This document shows, one piece after another, positions 26,474 through 35,678 of a stretch of 64,000 nucleotides of DNA. The notes under the pieces are model-generated. The model ran no database searches. It saw only the letters and a list, made by a program, of their open reading frames with translations, and was not told the origin of the DNA. Source of the stretch: Microbacterium aoyamense. GTDB taxonomy: Bacteria; Actinomycetota; Actinomycetes; Actinomycetales; Microbacteriaceae. Positions within the stretch are counted from its first letter, which is position 1. Each line of letters opens with the position of its first letter. Both the position numbers and the translations under genes were made by a program. Location of the stretch: positions 248,001-312,000 of the forward strand of contig NZ_JAKNUT010000005.1 in NCBI RefSeq assembly GCF_023155855.1, in the 5' to 3' direction.

Positions 26474-28351
26474 TCAGGCGCGCTGCAGGCGGTACCGCAG
26501 TGCGGCCAGCTCGGCCCACAGGGGCGCGGGCACGCGGCCTTCGAAGGTCTGGTAGAACTCCTCGGTCAGCTCGGCCTCGCGCAGCCACGAGTCGACGTCG
26601 ATCGCGAAGAGCGCGTCGAGGTCCGCCTGCGGCACCTCGATGCCGTCGAGGTCGATGTCGTCCGTGAGCGGCAGGCGCCCGATGGGGCTGTCGACGGCGG
26701 CGACCTCGCCCTCGATGCGACGGATGATCCAGTCGACGACGCGCGCGTTGTCGCCGAAGCCGGGCCAGAGGAAGCGGCCGTCGGCGCCCTTGCGGAACCA
26801 GTTGACCTGGAAGATGCGCGGCGCGCGGTCGAAGCGGAGCTTCTGGCCGATCTTGAGCCAGTGGCCGAAGTAGTCGGCCATGTTGTAGCCGCAGAACGGC
26901 AGCATCGCGAAGGGATCGCGGCGCAGTTCGCCGACCGTGCCCTCGGCGGCGGCCGTGCGCTCGGACGAGATGTTCGAGCCCATGAAGACGCCGTGCGTCC
27001 AGTCCGTCGCCTCGACGACCAACGGCACGTTGGTCGCGCGGCGTCCGCCGAAGAGGATCGCGTCGAGCGGCACGCCCTCGGGCGAGTCCCAGTCGTCGGC
27101 GATCTGCGGGCACTGGGCGGCGGCGACGGTGAAGCGCGAGTTCGGGTGCGCGGCGGGACGACCGGATGCCGGGGTCCACGCGTTGCCCTCCCAGTCGGTG
27201 AGCTCGGCGGGCGCCTCGTCGGTCAGGCCCTCCCACCACACGTCGCCGTCGGGGCGCAGCGCGACGTTCGTGAAGATCGTGTTGCCCCACAGCGTCTCGA
27301 CCGCGGCGACGTTCGTCGACTCGCCCGTTCCGGGCGCCACGCCGAAGAAGCCGGCCTCGGGGTTGATCGCCCACAGGCGGCCGTCCTCACCGGGACGGAG
27401 CCACGCGATGTCGTCACCGAGCGTCTCGACGCGCCAGCCCGGGATCGTGGGGCGCAGCATCGCGAGGTTCGTCTTGCCGCACGCCGACGGGAATGCTGCC
27501 GCGACGTGGTAGCGGCGACCGGCGGGGTCGATGACCCGGATGAGCAGCATGTGCTCGGCGAGCCATCCCTCGTTGCGGCCGATGACCGACGCGATGCGCA
27601 GCGCGAAGCACTTCTTCGCGAGGATCGCGTTGCCGCCGTATCCCGAACCGAACGACCACACCTCGAGCGTCTCGGGGAAGTGCACGATGTACTTCTCGTC
27701 GTTGCACGGCCACGCGACGTCCGCTTCGCCCGCGGCCAACGGGGCGCCGACGGTGTGCACCGTCTTGACCCACGCGGCTCCGTCGGCGATCTCGGCGAGC
27801 ACAGCGGTGCCGACGCGCGTCATGATGCCGATCGAGGTGACGGCGTACGCGCTGTCCGTGATCTGCACGCCGATGTGCGAGAGCGGTCCGCCCACGGCTC
27901 CCATCGAGAACGGCACGACGTACATCGTGCGGCCGCGCATCGAGCCCTCGAAGAGCGGCGTGATCGTCGCGCGGATCTCGTCCGGAGCGGCCCAGTTGTT
28001 CGTGGGGCCGGCGTCCTCGGGACGCTCCGACGCGATGAACGTGCGCCCCTCGGTGCGGGCGACGTCACTCGGGTGCGAACGGGCGAGGTATGAGCCGGGG
28101 CGCCACTCGGGGTTGAGCTTGATGAGCTTGCCCTCGTCGACCATCTCGCGAAGGAGCGCGTCGTTCTCTGCACGCGAGCCGTCGACCCAGTGGACGCGGG
28201 CGGGCTGCGTCAGCGCGGCGATCTCGTCGACCCACGCCATCAGCTCGGCGAGACCTTCGCCGACGGGGCGCATGCCGAAGGAACGGGTCATGGCGGGCAT
28301 CGGTGCTCCGGAAGTCGGGGTGGGGCGCGTGAAGATGTCGGCCAGTGCCAT
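26474..28351 (-). CDS. pckG: Phosphoenolpyruvate carboxykinase, GTP-dependent
   Basis: Converts oxaloacetate and GTP to PEP and CO2 for gluconeogenesis. 625 residues, the length of the GTP class. [19 protein letters not shown] and [13 protein letters not shown] (the kinase P-loop, with the reactive Cys) are diagnostic, as are GDDIAWLRP with the metal Asp, [15 protein letters not shown] and [14 protein letters not shown]. The start is the ATG at 28351 with AGAGGAG in front. Divergent from the RamB-type regulator, which is a likely controller of carbon-source response. Confidence 0.97.
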   Translation of the reverse strand: MALADIFTRPTPTSGAPMPAMTRSFGMRPVGEGLAELMAWVDEIAALTQPARVHWVDGSRAENDALLREMVDEGKLIKLNPEWRPGSYLARSHPSDVARTEGRTFIASERPEDAGPTNNWAAPDEIRATITPLFEGSMRGRTMYVVPFSMGAVGGPLSHIGVQITDSAYAVTSIGIMTRVGTAVLAEIADGAAWVKTVHTVGAPLAAGEADVAWPCNDEKYIVHFPETLEVWSFGSGYGGNAILAKKCFALRIASVIGRNEGWLAEHMLLIRVIDPAGRRYHVAAAFPSACGKTNLAMLRPTIPGWRVETLGDDIAWLRPGEDGRLWAINPEAGFFGVAPGTGESTNVAAVETLWGNTIFTNVALRPDGDVWWEGLTDEAPAELTDWEGNAWTPASGRPAAHPNSRFTVAAAQCPQIADDWDSPEGVPLDAILFGGRRATNVPLVVEATDWTHGVFMGSNISSERTAAAEGTVGELRRDPFAMLPFCGYNMADYFGHWLKIGQKLRFDRAPRIFQVNWFRKGADGRFLWPGFGDNARVVDWIIRRIEGEVAAVDSPIGRLPLTDDIDLDGIEVPQADLDALFAIDVDSWLREAELTEEFYQTFEGRVPAPLWAELAALRYRLQRA

Positions 28352-28472
28352 GGGTCGCTCCTCTGCGATCGAGTGAACAGATTTAGGTTCTCCTCCACTT
28401 TGACGCGGGATGGATGCCTCTTCCCACCGGATCACGTGTCAAGAGTTGCGATTCTTTCCGTATCATGAAGGA

Positions 28473-29912
28473 ATGCCGACCGCGATCGAACTGTCCACGC
28501 TGGGCCACCGCATCCGCCACCACCGCGTGTCGAACGGATACACCCTCGACGAGCTCGGCGAGCGGGTCGGCATCGCCGGCAGCCAACTGAGTCTGATCGA
28601 GAACGGCAAGCGCGAACCGAAGCTCTCCGTCCTGCAGGCCATCGCCACGGCGACCGGCGTCGAGGTCACGGACCTGCTGTCGAACGAGCCGCCCAATCGC
28701 CGCGCGGCTCTCGAGATCGAGCTCGAACGCGCGCAGGCGGGATCGGTCTTCCGTCGGCTCGGCATCGCACCGGTCAAGGTCACGAAGGGCATGCCCGACG
28801 AGACGATCGAGTCGGTGCTCGGCCTTCACCGTGAGTTGCAGCGTCGCGAGCGCGAGGCGATCGCGACGCCCGAAGAGGCCCGGCGCGCCAACACCGGGAT
28901 GCGCCTGCGCATGCGCGAGGTCGACAACCACCTGCCCGAGATCGAGAAGCTCGCCGAGAAGCAGCTGTGGGCGGCGGGGCACCGTACGGGGGCTCTGACG
29001 CACCGCACCGTGAGCATCATGGCCGAGCAGCTCGGCTTCGAGCTCATCTACGCGGGCGACCTGCCCCACTCCGCCCGCTCGGTCACCGACCTCGAGAACG
29101 GCCGCATCTATCTGCCCCCGGCATCCATCCCCGGCGGCCACGGCCTGCGGTCGATGGCGCTGCAGGCCATGGCCCACCGCCTGCTCGGCCACACTCCACC
29201 GACCGACTACGCCGACTTCCTGCAGCAGCGGCTCGAGATCAACTATTACGCGGCCTGCTGCCTCATGCCCGAGACCGCCTCGGTCGCGTTCCTCACGCAG
29301 GCGAAGAAGGATCGCAACCTCGCCGTCGAGGACTTCCGCGATGCGTTCGGGGTCACGCACGAAGCGGCCGGCATGCGCATGACCAACCTGCTGACGGTGC
29401 ACCTCGGCATCCCGCTGCACTTCCTCCGCGTCGACGGATCCGGGGCGATCTCACGCGTGTACGAGAACGACGGACTGCCCCTGCCCCTCGATGTGACCGG
29501 TGCCGTCGAAGGCCAGATCGTGTGCCGCAGGTTCCTCGCGCGCGCCGCGTTCGAGGAGCAGAACCGCACGACCGAGCACTACCAGTACACAGACACTCCG
29601 GGCGGGACGTTCTGGTGCTCGACCCAGACCGGCACGACGGCCGACGGCGAGTTCTCGATCACGGTCGGCGTGCCGTTCGACGACGCGAAGTGGTTCCGCG
29701 GGCGCGAGACGCCGATGCGCGGCGTCTCGACGTGCCCCGACGAGTCGTGCTGCCGAAAGCCCGCCCCCGACCTCACCGAGCGCTGGGCCGGGAAGGCCTG
29801 GCCCAGCGCCCGCGTGCACCAGTACATGTTCTCGCCGCTTCCGCGCGGCGCGTTCCCGGGAGTGGATGACGGCGAGGTGTACGACTTCCTCGAACGCCAC
29901 GCTCAGGGCTGA
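28473..29912 (+). CDS. ramB: RamB-type short-chain fatty acyl transcriptional regulator
   Basis: 479 residues. An XRE HTH at residues 8-62 (LGHRIRHHRVSNGYTLDELG, then VGIAGSQLSLIENGKREP) precedes a long region with an ImmA/IrrE-like fold (QAMAHRLLGHTPPTDYADF) and a C-terminal cysteine-rich ScfR-type domain (STCPDESCCRKP). RamB of Corynebacterium represses acetate and glyoxylate genes. TATCAT at 28461-28466 ends 6 bases before the ATG, so the message is probably leaderless. Near-palindrome AAGAGT-TGCG-ATTCTT at 28441-28456 lies in the promoter. It is divergent from pckG. Confidence 0.85.
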   Translation: MPTAIELSTLGHRIRHHRVSNGYTLDELGERVGIAGSQLSLIENGKREPKLSVLQAIATATGVEVTDLLSNEPPNRRAALEIELERAQAGSVFRRLGIAPVKVTKGMPDETIESVLGLHRELQRREREAIATPEEARRANTGMRLRMREVDNHLPEIEKLAEKQLWAAGHRTGALTHRTVSIMAEQLGFELIYAGDLPHSARSVTDLENGRIYLPPASIPGGHGLRSMALQAMAHRLLGHTPPTDYADFLQQRLEINYYAACCLMPETASVAFLTQAKKDRNLAVEDFRDAFGVTHEAAGMRMTNLLTVHLGIPLHFLRVDGSGAISRVYENDGLPLPLDVTGAVEGQIVCRRFLARAAFEEQNRTTEHYQYTDTPGGTFWCSTQTGTTADGEFSITVGVPFDDAKWFRGRETPMRGVSTCPDESCCRKPAPDLTERWAGKAWPSARVHQYMFSPLPRGAFPGVDDGEVYDFLERHAQG

Positions 29913-30790
29913 AGCTTCTCCCCCGGCGGCGCCCATCTGCTCCACGCGAGCACGTAGATCACGAGGCTCGCGACGAGACCCGCGACGACCCAGAGCACGA
30001 CGAGATAGTCGACCCACGACCCGATGGGCGGTGCGCCCGGGAGGAATCCGCGCAGGGGGAGCGTCGCGAACAGCATCGCGGCGATCCAGCTCATGAGCGT
30101 GACCTCGGCCTTCTTCTCTCCGCGATACACGCGGATGGCGACGGTGAGTCCCACGACCGTGAGAACGATCATGAGAGCCAGGATGACGAGCCCGAACGCG
30201 ATCGTCGCCGCCGAACGCTCGGCGGTGAGCAGAATGCGGTCGACGGGCTCGCCGTCCACCTCGACGCGACTGTCGCCGGGAACCTGTTCCTCCGTGAAGG
30301 TCCAGCCGGGCACGTGCGCTTCGCCGCACAGATTCACCGGGATGTCCGAGCGCCGGTCGCCCTCGCCGGCGATCATCACGAGCGTGAAGTCCGCGACGTG
30401 CCGGTCGAACGGCCACCGCTCGATCTCGCCGCTCGAGATGAGCCGTACGGAGACGCGCGAAGGGGGATCGCCGGGCTCGAAGTCGAACGTCGACTCGGCG
30501 TCGGCACCGTCGACGAAGAGCGTCACGGGCTCGACGGGAAGTCCGTCTTCACCGCCGGCCGAGCCGAAAGATCGGATCGTGAAGGTCACGGCCGTGCGCT
30601 CGGCCGAGGCATCCACCGCCGTCGGGATCATCTCGATCTGCGCATGACCGGGCGCGGGCTCATCGACGCAGCCCTCGCGATCGCGATCGCTGATCGCATA
30701 GAGCGCGACCACGACCCCGTACACGAGCACGAACGCGACGATGATCACGGCGACGAGTCGCCGCCCGCTCAGCTTCGCCCCCGCCGCCAC
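29903..30790 (-). CDS. DUF4436 family membrane protein
   Basis: 295 residues: one N-terminal span (about 11-32), an extracytoplasmic domain of about 160 residues with two cysteines (DREGCVDEP and VNLCGEAHV), then three C-terminal spans (about 195-222, 232-250, 262-284). The layout and WVDYLVVLWVVAGLVASL match DUF4436, known mainly from actinobacteria, function unknown. The 3' end overlaps the convergent ramB gene by 10 bases. The nearest upstream neighbour, the winged-helix protein, is 24 bases away in the same direction. Confidence 0.75.
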   Translation of the reverse strand: MAAGAKLSGRRLVAVIIVAFVLVYGVVVALYAISDRDREGCVDEPAPGHAQIEMIPTAVDASAERTAVTFTIRSFGSAGGEDGLPVEPVTLFVDGADAESTFDFEPGDPPSRVSVRLISSGEIERWPFDRHVADFTLVMIAGEGDRRSDIPVNLCGEAHVPGWTFTEEQVPGDSRVEVDGEPVDRILLTAERSAATIAFGLVILALMIVLTVVGLTVAIRVYRGEKKAEVTLMSWIAAMLFATLPLRGFLPGAPPIGSWVDYLVVLWVVAGLVASLVIYVLAWSRWAPPGEKLQP

Positions 30791-30814
30791 GGGTTCAGTG
30801 TGGCAGAACGGCCC

Positions 30815-31900
30815 TCACGCGGTCACGAAACGGCGGTAGCGCGCGAGGGCGTCGACGACCTCGGCGTGGGTCGCTGCATCCGGCGCGAACAGCTCGGGCA
30901 GCGGATCGTCCTCGTGCCGCCCCACTGCCAGCGAATGCGTCCAGACGCCGATGATCGCTCCGCGCGCCAGGATCACGGGGCGAACCATCCCGTTGACCCC
31001 CGGACCGACGGCGGCGAGGAACTCGGGTGAGCACGAGACCGTGCGATCGGCGTACGAGATGTAGTACTCCTCGAACGGCGGCAGCGCGACGACCTCGTGC
31101 GCGTTCGGCGAGCGGCGCGGTCGCGGACCGGCGGCGACGTAGGTCTGCTCTGGTCCGTCATCGGTGACGATGAGGCGATCGGATGCCGCGGCCGCGCTCT
31201 CCGCGGCCCGCGCGACGCCGAGCGGCAGGCCGCTCCACCACGCGAAGTCGCGCGCGCCCGCGGGCCCGTGCGACGCGATGAAGCGGACGAAGAACTCGGC
31301 GAGCGGATCGGCGGGGGCCGCGGCATCCGGAATCCACTCGTCGACGAGCACGAAGTACTGCTCCCGCGTCGGTGCACCGTCGCGCGGGACGACGGGACCC
31401 TGCACGATCACGGGATTCATCGAGAGCCGGGTGAGCACGTGGTAGCTGCGCTGACCGGCGGTCGGCACGCCGCCGGCGTCGAAGGCGGCGAAGAGCTCCT
31501 TACGGGTGAGCTGATCGCGTCCGCGCAGCGCGGCGCGGGCGATGCGCTCGGCGCGGACGACGACCTCGTCGTCGATGCCCTCCCGACGGTGGACGGCCGC
31601 CCCCTGGCGGATCTGCCGCTCCCCCGTGAGGCCCAGGACCCAGCCGAGGTCGGCGGCGGGGATCGCATGGATCGTGCCGCGCATCGTCCAGGACCGCACG
31701 ATCTCGCCGCGATCGAACGCGGCGTCGACCTCGCGCATCGTCGGATCGCCCTTCGTGCGCGCGGCGAGCGCGAGTCTGCCACCCCAGAACTCCTGCGCCT
31801 GCACAGCCAGCATGTGCCGGGCGGCGTCGGTGACGTTCTGCGCAGGCGCACTCAGCCGATGCGAGCGCAGACGCTCCTCGATGACCTTCTCGCGCCTCAT
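30815..31900 (-). CDS. Winged helix DNA-binding domain (HTH_42) protein
   Basis: 361 residues from the ATG at 31900, with AGGA 9 bases in front; a GTG at 31918 is the alternative. MLAVQAQEFWGGRLALAART and SWTMRGTIHAIPAADLGWVL match the winged-helix family PF06224, related to the AlkX/YcaQ-type DNA glycosylases, and REQYFVLVDEWIP plus GMVRPVILARGAIIGVW are the later conserved blocks. The family includes DNA-crosslink glycosylases, but whether this paralogue is catalytic is unclear. Same direction as the DUF4436 gene. Confidence 0.75.
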   Translation of the reverse strand: MRREKVIEERLRSHRLSAPAQNVTDAARHMLAVQAQEFWGGRLALAARTKGDPTMREVDAAFDRGEIVRSWTMRGTIHAIPAADLGWVLGLTGERQIRQGAAVHRREGIDDEVVVRAERIARAALRGRDQLTRKELFAAFDAGGVPTAGQRSYHVLTRLSMNPVIVQGPVVPRDGAPTREQYFVLVDEWIPDAAAPADPLAEFFVRFIASHGPAGARDFAWWSGLPLGVARAAESAAAASDRLIVTDDGPEQTYVAAGPRPRRSPNAHEVVALPPFEEYYISYADRTVSCSPEFLAAVGPGVNGMVRPVILARGAIIGVWTHSLAVGRHEDDPLPELFAPDAATHAEVVDALARYRRFVTA

Positions 31901-31951
31901 GCCGCCATCCTGACGCACAACGCGGACACGGAGCGTCCGTGACGACGCGCG

Positions 31952-33454
31952 TCAGCTGTACGGGTTCGCGGTGAGCGTGTACTTGGTCTGGAGGTACTCG
32001 TGGATGCCTTCGGCTCCGCCCTCGCGGCCGAGCCCCGACATCTTCCAGCCGCCGAAGGGTGCGGCCGCGTTCGAGACGACGCCGACGTTGAGGCCCATCA
32101 TCCCGGTCTCGAGGCGGTCGATCATGCGCTGCCCGCGGCTGAGGCTCTCGGTGAAGACGTACGACACGAGTCCGTACTCCGTGTCGTTCGCGATGCGCAC
32201 GGCGTCGTCCTCGGTGTCGAACGGGACGATCGCGAGCACGGGTCCGAAGATCTCCTCCCGCAGGATGTCGCTGCCGGCCTGCACGTCGGTGATAACGGTC
32301 GGCTCGTAGAAGGTGCCCGCGCTCAGGGTGTCGTCGCCGTCGGGGCGCTGCCCGCCCGTGCGCAGCGTCGCACCGCGCTCGATCGCGTCGCCGACGAGCT
32401 CCTCGGCCTTCGCGACGGCCTTGTCGTCGATGAGCGGGCCGATCTGCACGCCGTCCTCGGTGCCGCGGCCGATCCGCATGGCCTGGACGCGCTCGGTCAC
32501 ACGGTTCGCGAACTCCTCCGCCACCGACCGGTGCACGATGAACCGGTTCGCCGCCGTGCACGCCTGACCGATGTTGCGGAACTTCGCGAGCATCGCCCCG
32601 TCGACCGCTTTGTCGAGGTCCGCGTCCTCGAACACCACGAACGGCGCATTGCCCCCGAGCTCCATCGACGTGCGCAGCACGCCCTGCGCCGCCTGCTCAA
32701 GCAGGCGCTGGCCCACCGACGTCGAGCCGGTGAACGACAGCTTGCGCAGCCGCGGGTCGCGGATGATCGGCTCCGACACGGCGCCCGATGTCGAGGTCGT
32801 GAAGACGTTGACGACGCCCGCAGGGAGCCCTGCGTCTTGGAGCAGCTTCGCGAAGTACAGGGTCGTGAGGGGCGTGAGCTCGGCCGGCTTGATGACGACG
32901 GTGCAGCCTGCGGCGAGCGCCGGCGCGATCTTGCGCGTCGCCATCGCGAGCGGGAAGTTCCACGGCGTGATGAGGAAGCACGGACCGACCGGGTGCTGCG
33001 ACACGATCATGCGACCGGTGCCCTCGGGGTTCGCTCCGTAGCGGCCCTGGACTCGAGCGGTCTCTTCGCTGAACCAGCGCAGGAACTCGCCGCCGTACCC
33101 GACCTCGCCACGCGCCTCGGCGAGCGGTTTGCCCATCTCGATCGTCATCAGCAGCGCGAAGTCCTCCTTGCGCTCCTGCAGCAGATCGAACGCGCGGCGC
33201 AGGATCTCGGCGCGCTCGCGCGCCGGGGTCTTCGCCCAGTCGTCGGCCGCGGCGACGGCGGCGTCGAGCGCCGCCTTGCCGTCCTCGGGCGACGCGTCGG
33301 CGATCGTCTTGACGACGCGACCCGTCGCGGGGTCGAACACGCGCAGCGTGCGATCGCCGGTCGCGGCGCGCCATTCGCCGCCGATGAACAGGCCGTCCGG
33401 AACGGAGGCCAGCAGGTCGGTCTCGCGGGTCTCGGTCACGGTGCTCGCCGCCAT
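31952..33454 (-). CDS. gabD: Succinate-semialdehyde dehydrogenase-like aldehyde dehydrogenase
   Basis: NAD(P)-dependent aldehyde dehydrogenase, 500 residues. Motifs: ITPWNFPLAMATRKIAPALA, FTGSTSVGQRLL for the coenzyme, MELGGNAPFVVFEDADLD with catalytic Glu, and IGQACTAANRF with catalytic Cys. EEIFGPVLAIVPF and PFGGWKMSGLGREGG are the C-terminal blocks. The sequence resembles GabD-type succinate-semialdehyde dehydrogenases most, but neighbours (NIPSNAP protein, ThDP decarboxylase, aromatic cluster) allow an aryl-aldehyde substrate. GAAGGAG lies in front. A perfect 12-bp palindrome is 73 bases upstream. Confidence 0.85.
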   Translation of the reverse strand: MAASTVTETRETDLLASVPDGLFIGGEWRAATGDRTLRVFDPATGRVVKTIADASPEDGKAALDAAVAAADDWAKTPARERAEILRRAFDLLQERKEDFALLMTIEMGKPLAEARGEVGYGGEFLRWFSEETARVQGRYGANPEGTGRMIVSQHPVGPCFLITPWNFPLAMATRKIAPALAAGCTVVIKPAELTPLTTLYFAKLLQDAGLPAGVVNVFTTSTSGAVSEPIIRDPRLRKLSFTGSTSVGQRLLEQAAQGVLRTSMELGGNAPFVVFEDADLDKAVDGAMLAKFRNIGQACTAANRFIVHRSVAEEFANRVTERVQAMRIGRGTEDGVQIGPLIDDKAVAKAEELVGDAIERGATLRTGGQRPDGDDTLSAGTFYEPTVITDVQAGSDILREEIFGPVLAIVPFDTEDDAVRIANDTEYGLVSYVFTESLSRGQRMIDRLETGMMGLNVGVVSNAAAPFGGWKMSGLGREGGAEGIHEYLQTKYTLTANPYS

Positions 33455-33526
33455 CGGTGCTCCTTCGTCGCAGTTCGGGATGCCGCGGCATCCATCGTCA
33501 CTTCATTCTGTCGACACCGGAGAGGC

Positions 33527-33555
33527 GGTTCGATGTACAGGTCGTACATCGAACC
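33527..33555. promoter_or_regulatory. Perfect 12-bp palindrome upstream of the aldehyde dehydrogenase
   Basis: GGTTCGATGTAC (33527-33538) and GTACATCGAACC (33544-33555) form a perfect 12-bp inverted repeat around AGGTC. It lies between the aldehyde dehydrogenase start (33454) and the end of the NIPSNAP gene (33584), both transcribed leftward. AT content and the perfect symmetry fit a repressor site better than a terminator, since no T-run follows in the direction of transcription. Confidence 0.7.
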
Positions 33556-33583
33556 GGGCGCACTGTCCGTGCGGGAGCGTGAG

Positions 33584-33880
33584 TCAGAACGCGTCGGCGA
33601 AGGCGATGTTGTAGACGGCCACGCGCTGCGGGACCCCGGCGAACGCCTCGGCACGGGCATCCGACGCCATGTACTCCTTCTCGAGAGCGAGGAACGCCTC
33701 CTGGTCGCCCTCGGCGCTGACCGCCCACACGAACTCGTTCGACTCGCGAAGCCCGTAGGCGAACTCGATCGCGAAGCCCGCCTCGGGCCGGACGCGCGGC
33801 ATGCACCCCTGCCACCACGCGACGAACGCGTCGTATTCCCCTTCGACGAGCGTGTAACGGCGCAGCTGAATCGTCTTCAT
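33584..33880 (-). CDS. NIPSNAP-family small protein
   Basis: 98 residues, ferredoxin-like alpha/beta fold expected. KTIQLRRYTLVEGEYDAFVAWW at the N-terminus matches the NIPSNAP start (E/L-R-x-Y-T-L-x-P/E-G), and VYNIAF near the end fits the second strand repeat. Function is unknown; relatives are dimeric alpha-beta barrel proteins often near catabolic genes. It is divergent from the ThDP enzyme and upstream of the aldehyde dehydrogenase. CAGTAT lies 7 bases before the ATG, so it may be leaderless. Confidence 0.75.
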   Translation of the reverse strand: MKTIQLRRYTLVEGEYDAFVAWWQGCMPRVRPEAGFAIEFAYGLRESNEFVWAVSAEGDQEAFLALEKEYMASDARAEAFAGVPQRVAVYNIAFADAF

Positions 33881-33970
33881 GACTTCTATACTGGCCGTGT
33901 CCGGCGGCTCGTTCCGCCGGTGCTCGAAAAAAGGGCACGCCAGACACATACGGTCTCGATCCGTCTCGTC

Positions 33971-33986
33971 TGGAAAGGCATTTCCA
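33971..33986 (+). promoter_or_regulatory. Hairpin enclosing the ribosome site of the ThDP enzyme
   Basis: TGGAAA-GGCA-TTTCCA is a perfect 6-bp stem with a 4-base loop. Its left arm and loop contain GAAAGG, the ribosome-binding site, and its right end is the first base of the ATG at 33986. It could reduce translation initiation unless melted. A second perfect hairpin CCGGCGG-N6-CCGCCGG lies upstream at 33901-33920. Confidence 0.5.
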
Positions 33987-35629
33987 TGCCCACCGTGTCC
34001 GCCCACGTCGCCGTCACCCTCGCCCGCCACATCGACCACGTCTTCGGGGTGATGGGCAACGGAAACGCCTGGTTCCTCGACGCGCTCGAGCGCTCGACTC
34101 CCGCCACCTACACCGCGGTCCGTCATGAAGCCGGGGCGGTCGTCGCCGCCGATGCCTTCCACCGCGCATCGGGCCGTCTCGCCGCCGCGACCGCGACCTA
34201 CGGCGCCGGATTCACCAACACGCTCACGGCCCTCGCCGAAGCCGTCCAGGCGCACGTGCCCCTCGTCCTCGTCGTCGGCGATGAACCCACCTCGGGCCCA
34301 CGACCGTGGGACGTCGACCAGATCGCGCTCGCGGCCGCGGTCGGCGCGCGCACGTACACGGTCGGACACGCGGATGCCGCGGCGACGACCGTCATCGCGA
34401 TCGAGCACGCCCTCACCTACCGCGTGCCCACCGTGCTCGCGATCCCCTACGACGTCGCGACGCTCGAGGCGGGTGCCGTGCCGGACACGGCGGAGCCGCG
34501 GCTGCCCGCGCCGCTCGCCCCGACAGCGTTCGGGGGCGCGGCGATCACCGGGCTCGCGCGGGAACTCTCCGCCGCCGAGCGCCCCTTCCTGCTCGCGGGC
34601 CGCGGAGCCTGGGTCGCGGGCGCGAGCGCCGCGCTCGGAGTCCTCGCCGACGCGACCGGCGCGATCACGGCATCCACCGCTCTCGGCCGCGGGATCTTCC
34701 CGCGCGAGGAGTTCGACCTCGGTGTCACGGGAGGATTCGGAGCCGAGGACGCGATGGAGCTCGTCCGCGAGGCCGACGTCGCGGTCGTGTTCGGGGCATC
34801 GCTCAATCAGTTCACGATGCGGTTCGGTGAACTCTTCTCCCCCGGGACGCGCGTCGTTCAGGTCGACGTCGCGCCCACCGCGACGCATCCCCACGTGGGC
34901 GGGTACATCCGCGGCGATGCGCGGGTCGTCGCCGAAGCGCTCGTCGCAGCCCTCGCAGGAGCCACGTCGTCGGGATGGCGCGAGTCCGTCGCGGCCCCGG
35001 CGCTGCGGGCGCAGGATGCCGGCGACGGCATCGCTCCCGACGGCCGGCTCGATCCGCGGACCGTCGCGGCGCGCATCGGGGAACTCCTGCCGCAGGACCG
35101 GGTCGTCGTCTCGGACGGCGGGCACTTCATCGGCTGGGCGAACATGTACTGGCCCGTCGCGTCGCCCGACCGTATGATGATGGTCGGCACGGCCTATCAG
35201 TCCATCGGGCTCGGATTCCCGTCGGTACCCGGCGCCGCACTCGCGCAGCCCACCTCGACCGTCGTGCTGACGACCGGCGACGGCGGCGGGCTCATGGCGC
35301 TCGCCGACCTCGAGTCCGCCGTCCGGGTCGCGGGCGGTCGCGGGCTCGCGGTCGTGTGGAACGACGGCGCGTACGGCGCCGAGGTGAACCTCTACGGCCT
35401 CAAGGGTGTGGCGACCGGGCCCATGATGATCCCCGACGTGGACTTCGCCGGCCTCGCACGCGCCGTCGGCGCCGAGGGGGTCGTGGTCAGGACGATGCAA
35501 GACCTCGAACGGCTCGCGACGTGGACGACGGAGGATGCGGCATCCCGCCCCTATCTGCTGCTCGACGTGCGCATCTCGGGTGCCGTCGTCGCGCCCTACC
35601 AGCAGGAGATCATCCGCGTGAACTCCTGA
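33986..35629 (+). CDS. ThDP-dependent decarboxylase/acetolactate synthase-like enzyme
   Basis: 547 residues of the three-domain ThDP family. VRHEAGAVVAADAFHRASG in the N-terminal domain holds the catalytic Glu. The C-terminal cofactor motif is TTGDGGGLMALADLES, with the downstream VVWNDGAYG Asn (GDG-x-N motif). The central domain starts near LLAGRGAWVAGASAAL. Reactions in the family include benzoylformate, phenylpyruvate, oxalyl-CoA and acetolactate chemistry; which one applies cannot be read by eye. The neighbouring aldehyde dehydrogenase and aromatic island favour a 2-oxoacid decarboxylase. The start follows GAAAGG. Confidence 0.75.
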   Translation: MPTVSAHVAVTLARHIDHVFGVMGNGNAWFLDALERSTPATYTAVRHEAGAVVAADAFHRASGRLAAATATYGAGFTNTLTALAEAVQAHVPLVLVVGDEPTSGPRPWDVDQIALAAAVGARTYTVGHADAAATTVIAIEHALTYRVPTVLAIPYDVATLEAGAVPDTAEPRLPAPLAPTAFGGAAITGLARELSAAERPFLLAGRGAWVAGASAALGVLADATGAITASTALGRGIFPREEFDLGVTGGFGAEDAMELVREADVAVVFGASLNQFTMRFGELFSPGTRVVQVDVAPTATHPHVGGYIRGDARVVAEALVAALAGATSSGWRESVAAPALRAQDAGDGIAPDGRLDPRTVAARIGELLPQDRVVVSDGGHFIGWANMYWPVASPDRMMMVGTAYQSIGLGFPSVPGAALAQPTSTVVLTTGDGGGLMALADLESAVRVAGGRGLAVVWNDGAYGAEVNLYGLKGVATGPMMIPDVDFAGLARAVGAEGVVVRTMQDLERLATWTTEDAASRPYLLLDVRISGAVVAPYQQEIIRVNS

Positions 35630-35678
35630 CGCGGGACCCGCTGCAGTGGTTCGAGCGTGAAGGTCGGGCGCCCTCGCC

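Noticed and set aside
33901-33920. CCGGCGG-N6-CCGCCGG hairpin as a terminator
   Set aside because: No T-run follows in either reading direction, and it lies between divergent genes, where a terminator is not expected.
32000-33985. Extended N-terminus for the ThDP enzyme, in frame through the aldehyde dehydrogenase gene
   Set aside because: The extension is antisense to a certain gene. The true start at 33986 has a ribosome site and matches the family's N-terminus.
33881-33985. TPP riboswitch before the ThDP-dependent enzyme
   Set aside because: The conserved THI-box sequence is absent; the leader shows only simple hairpins.
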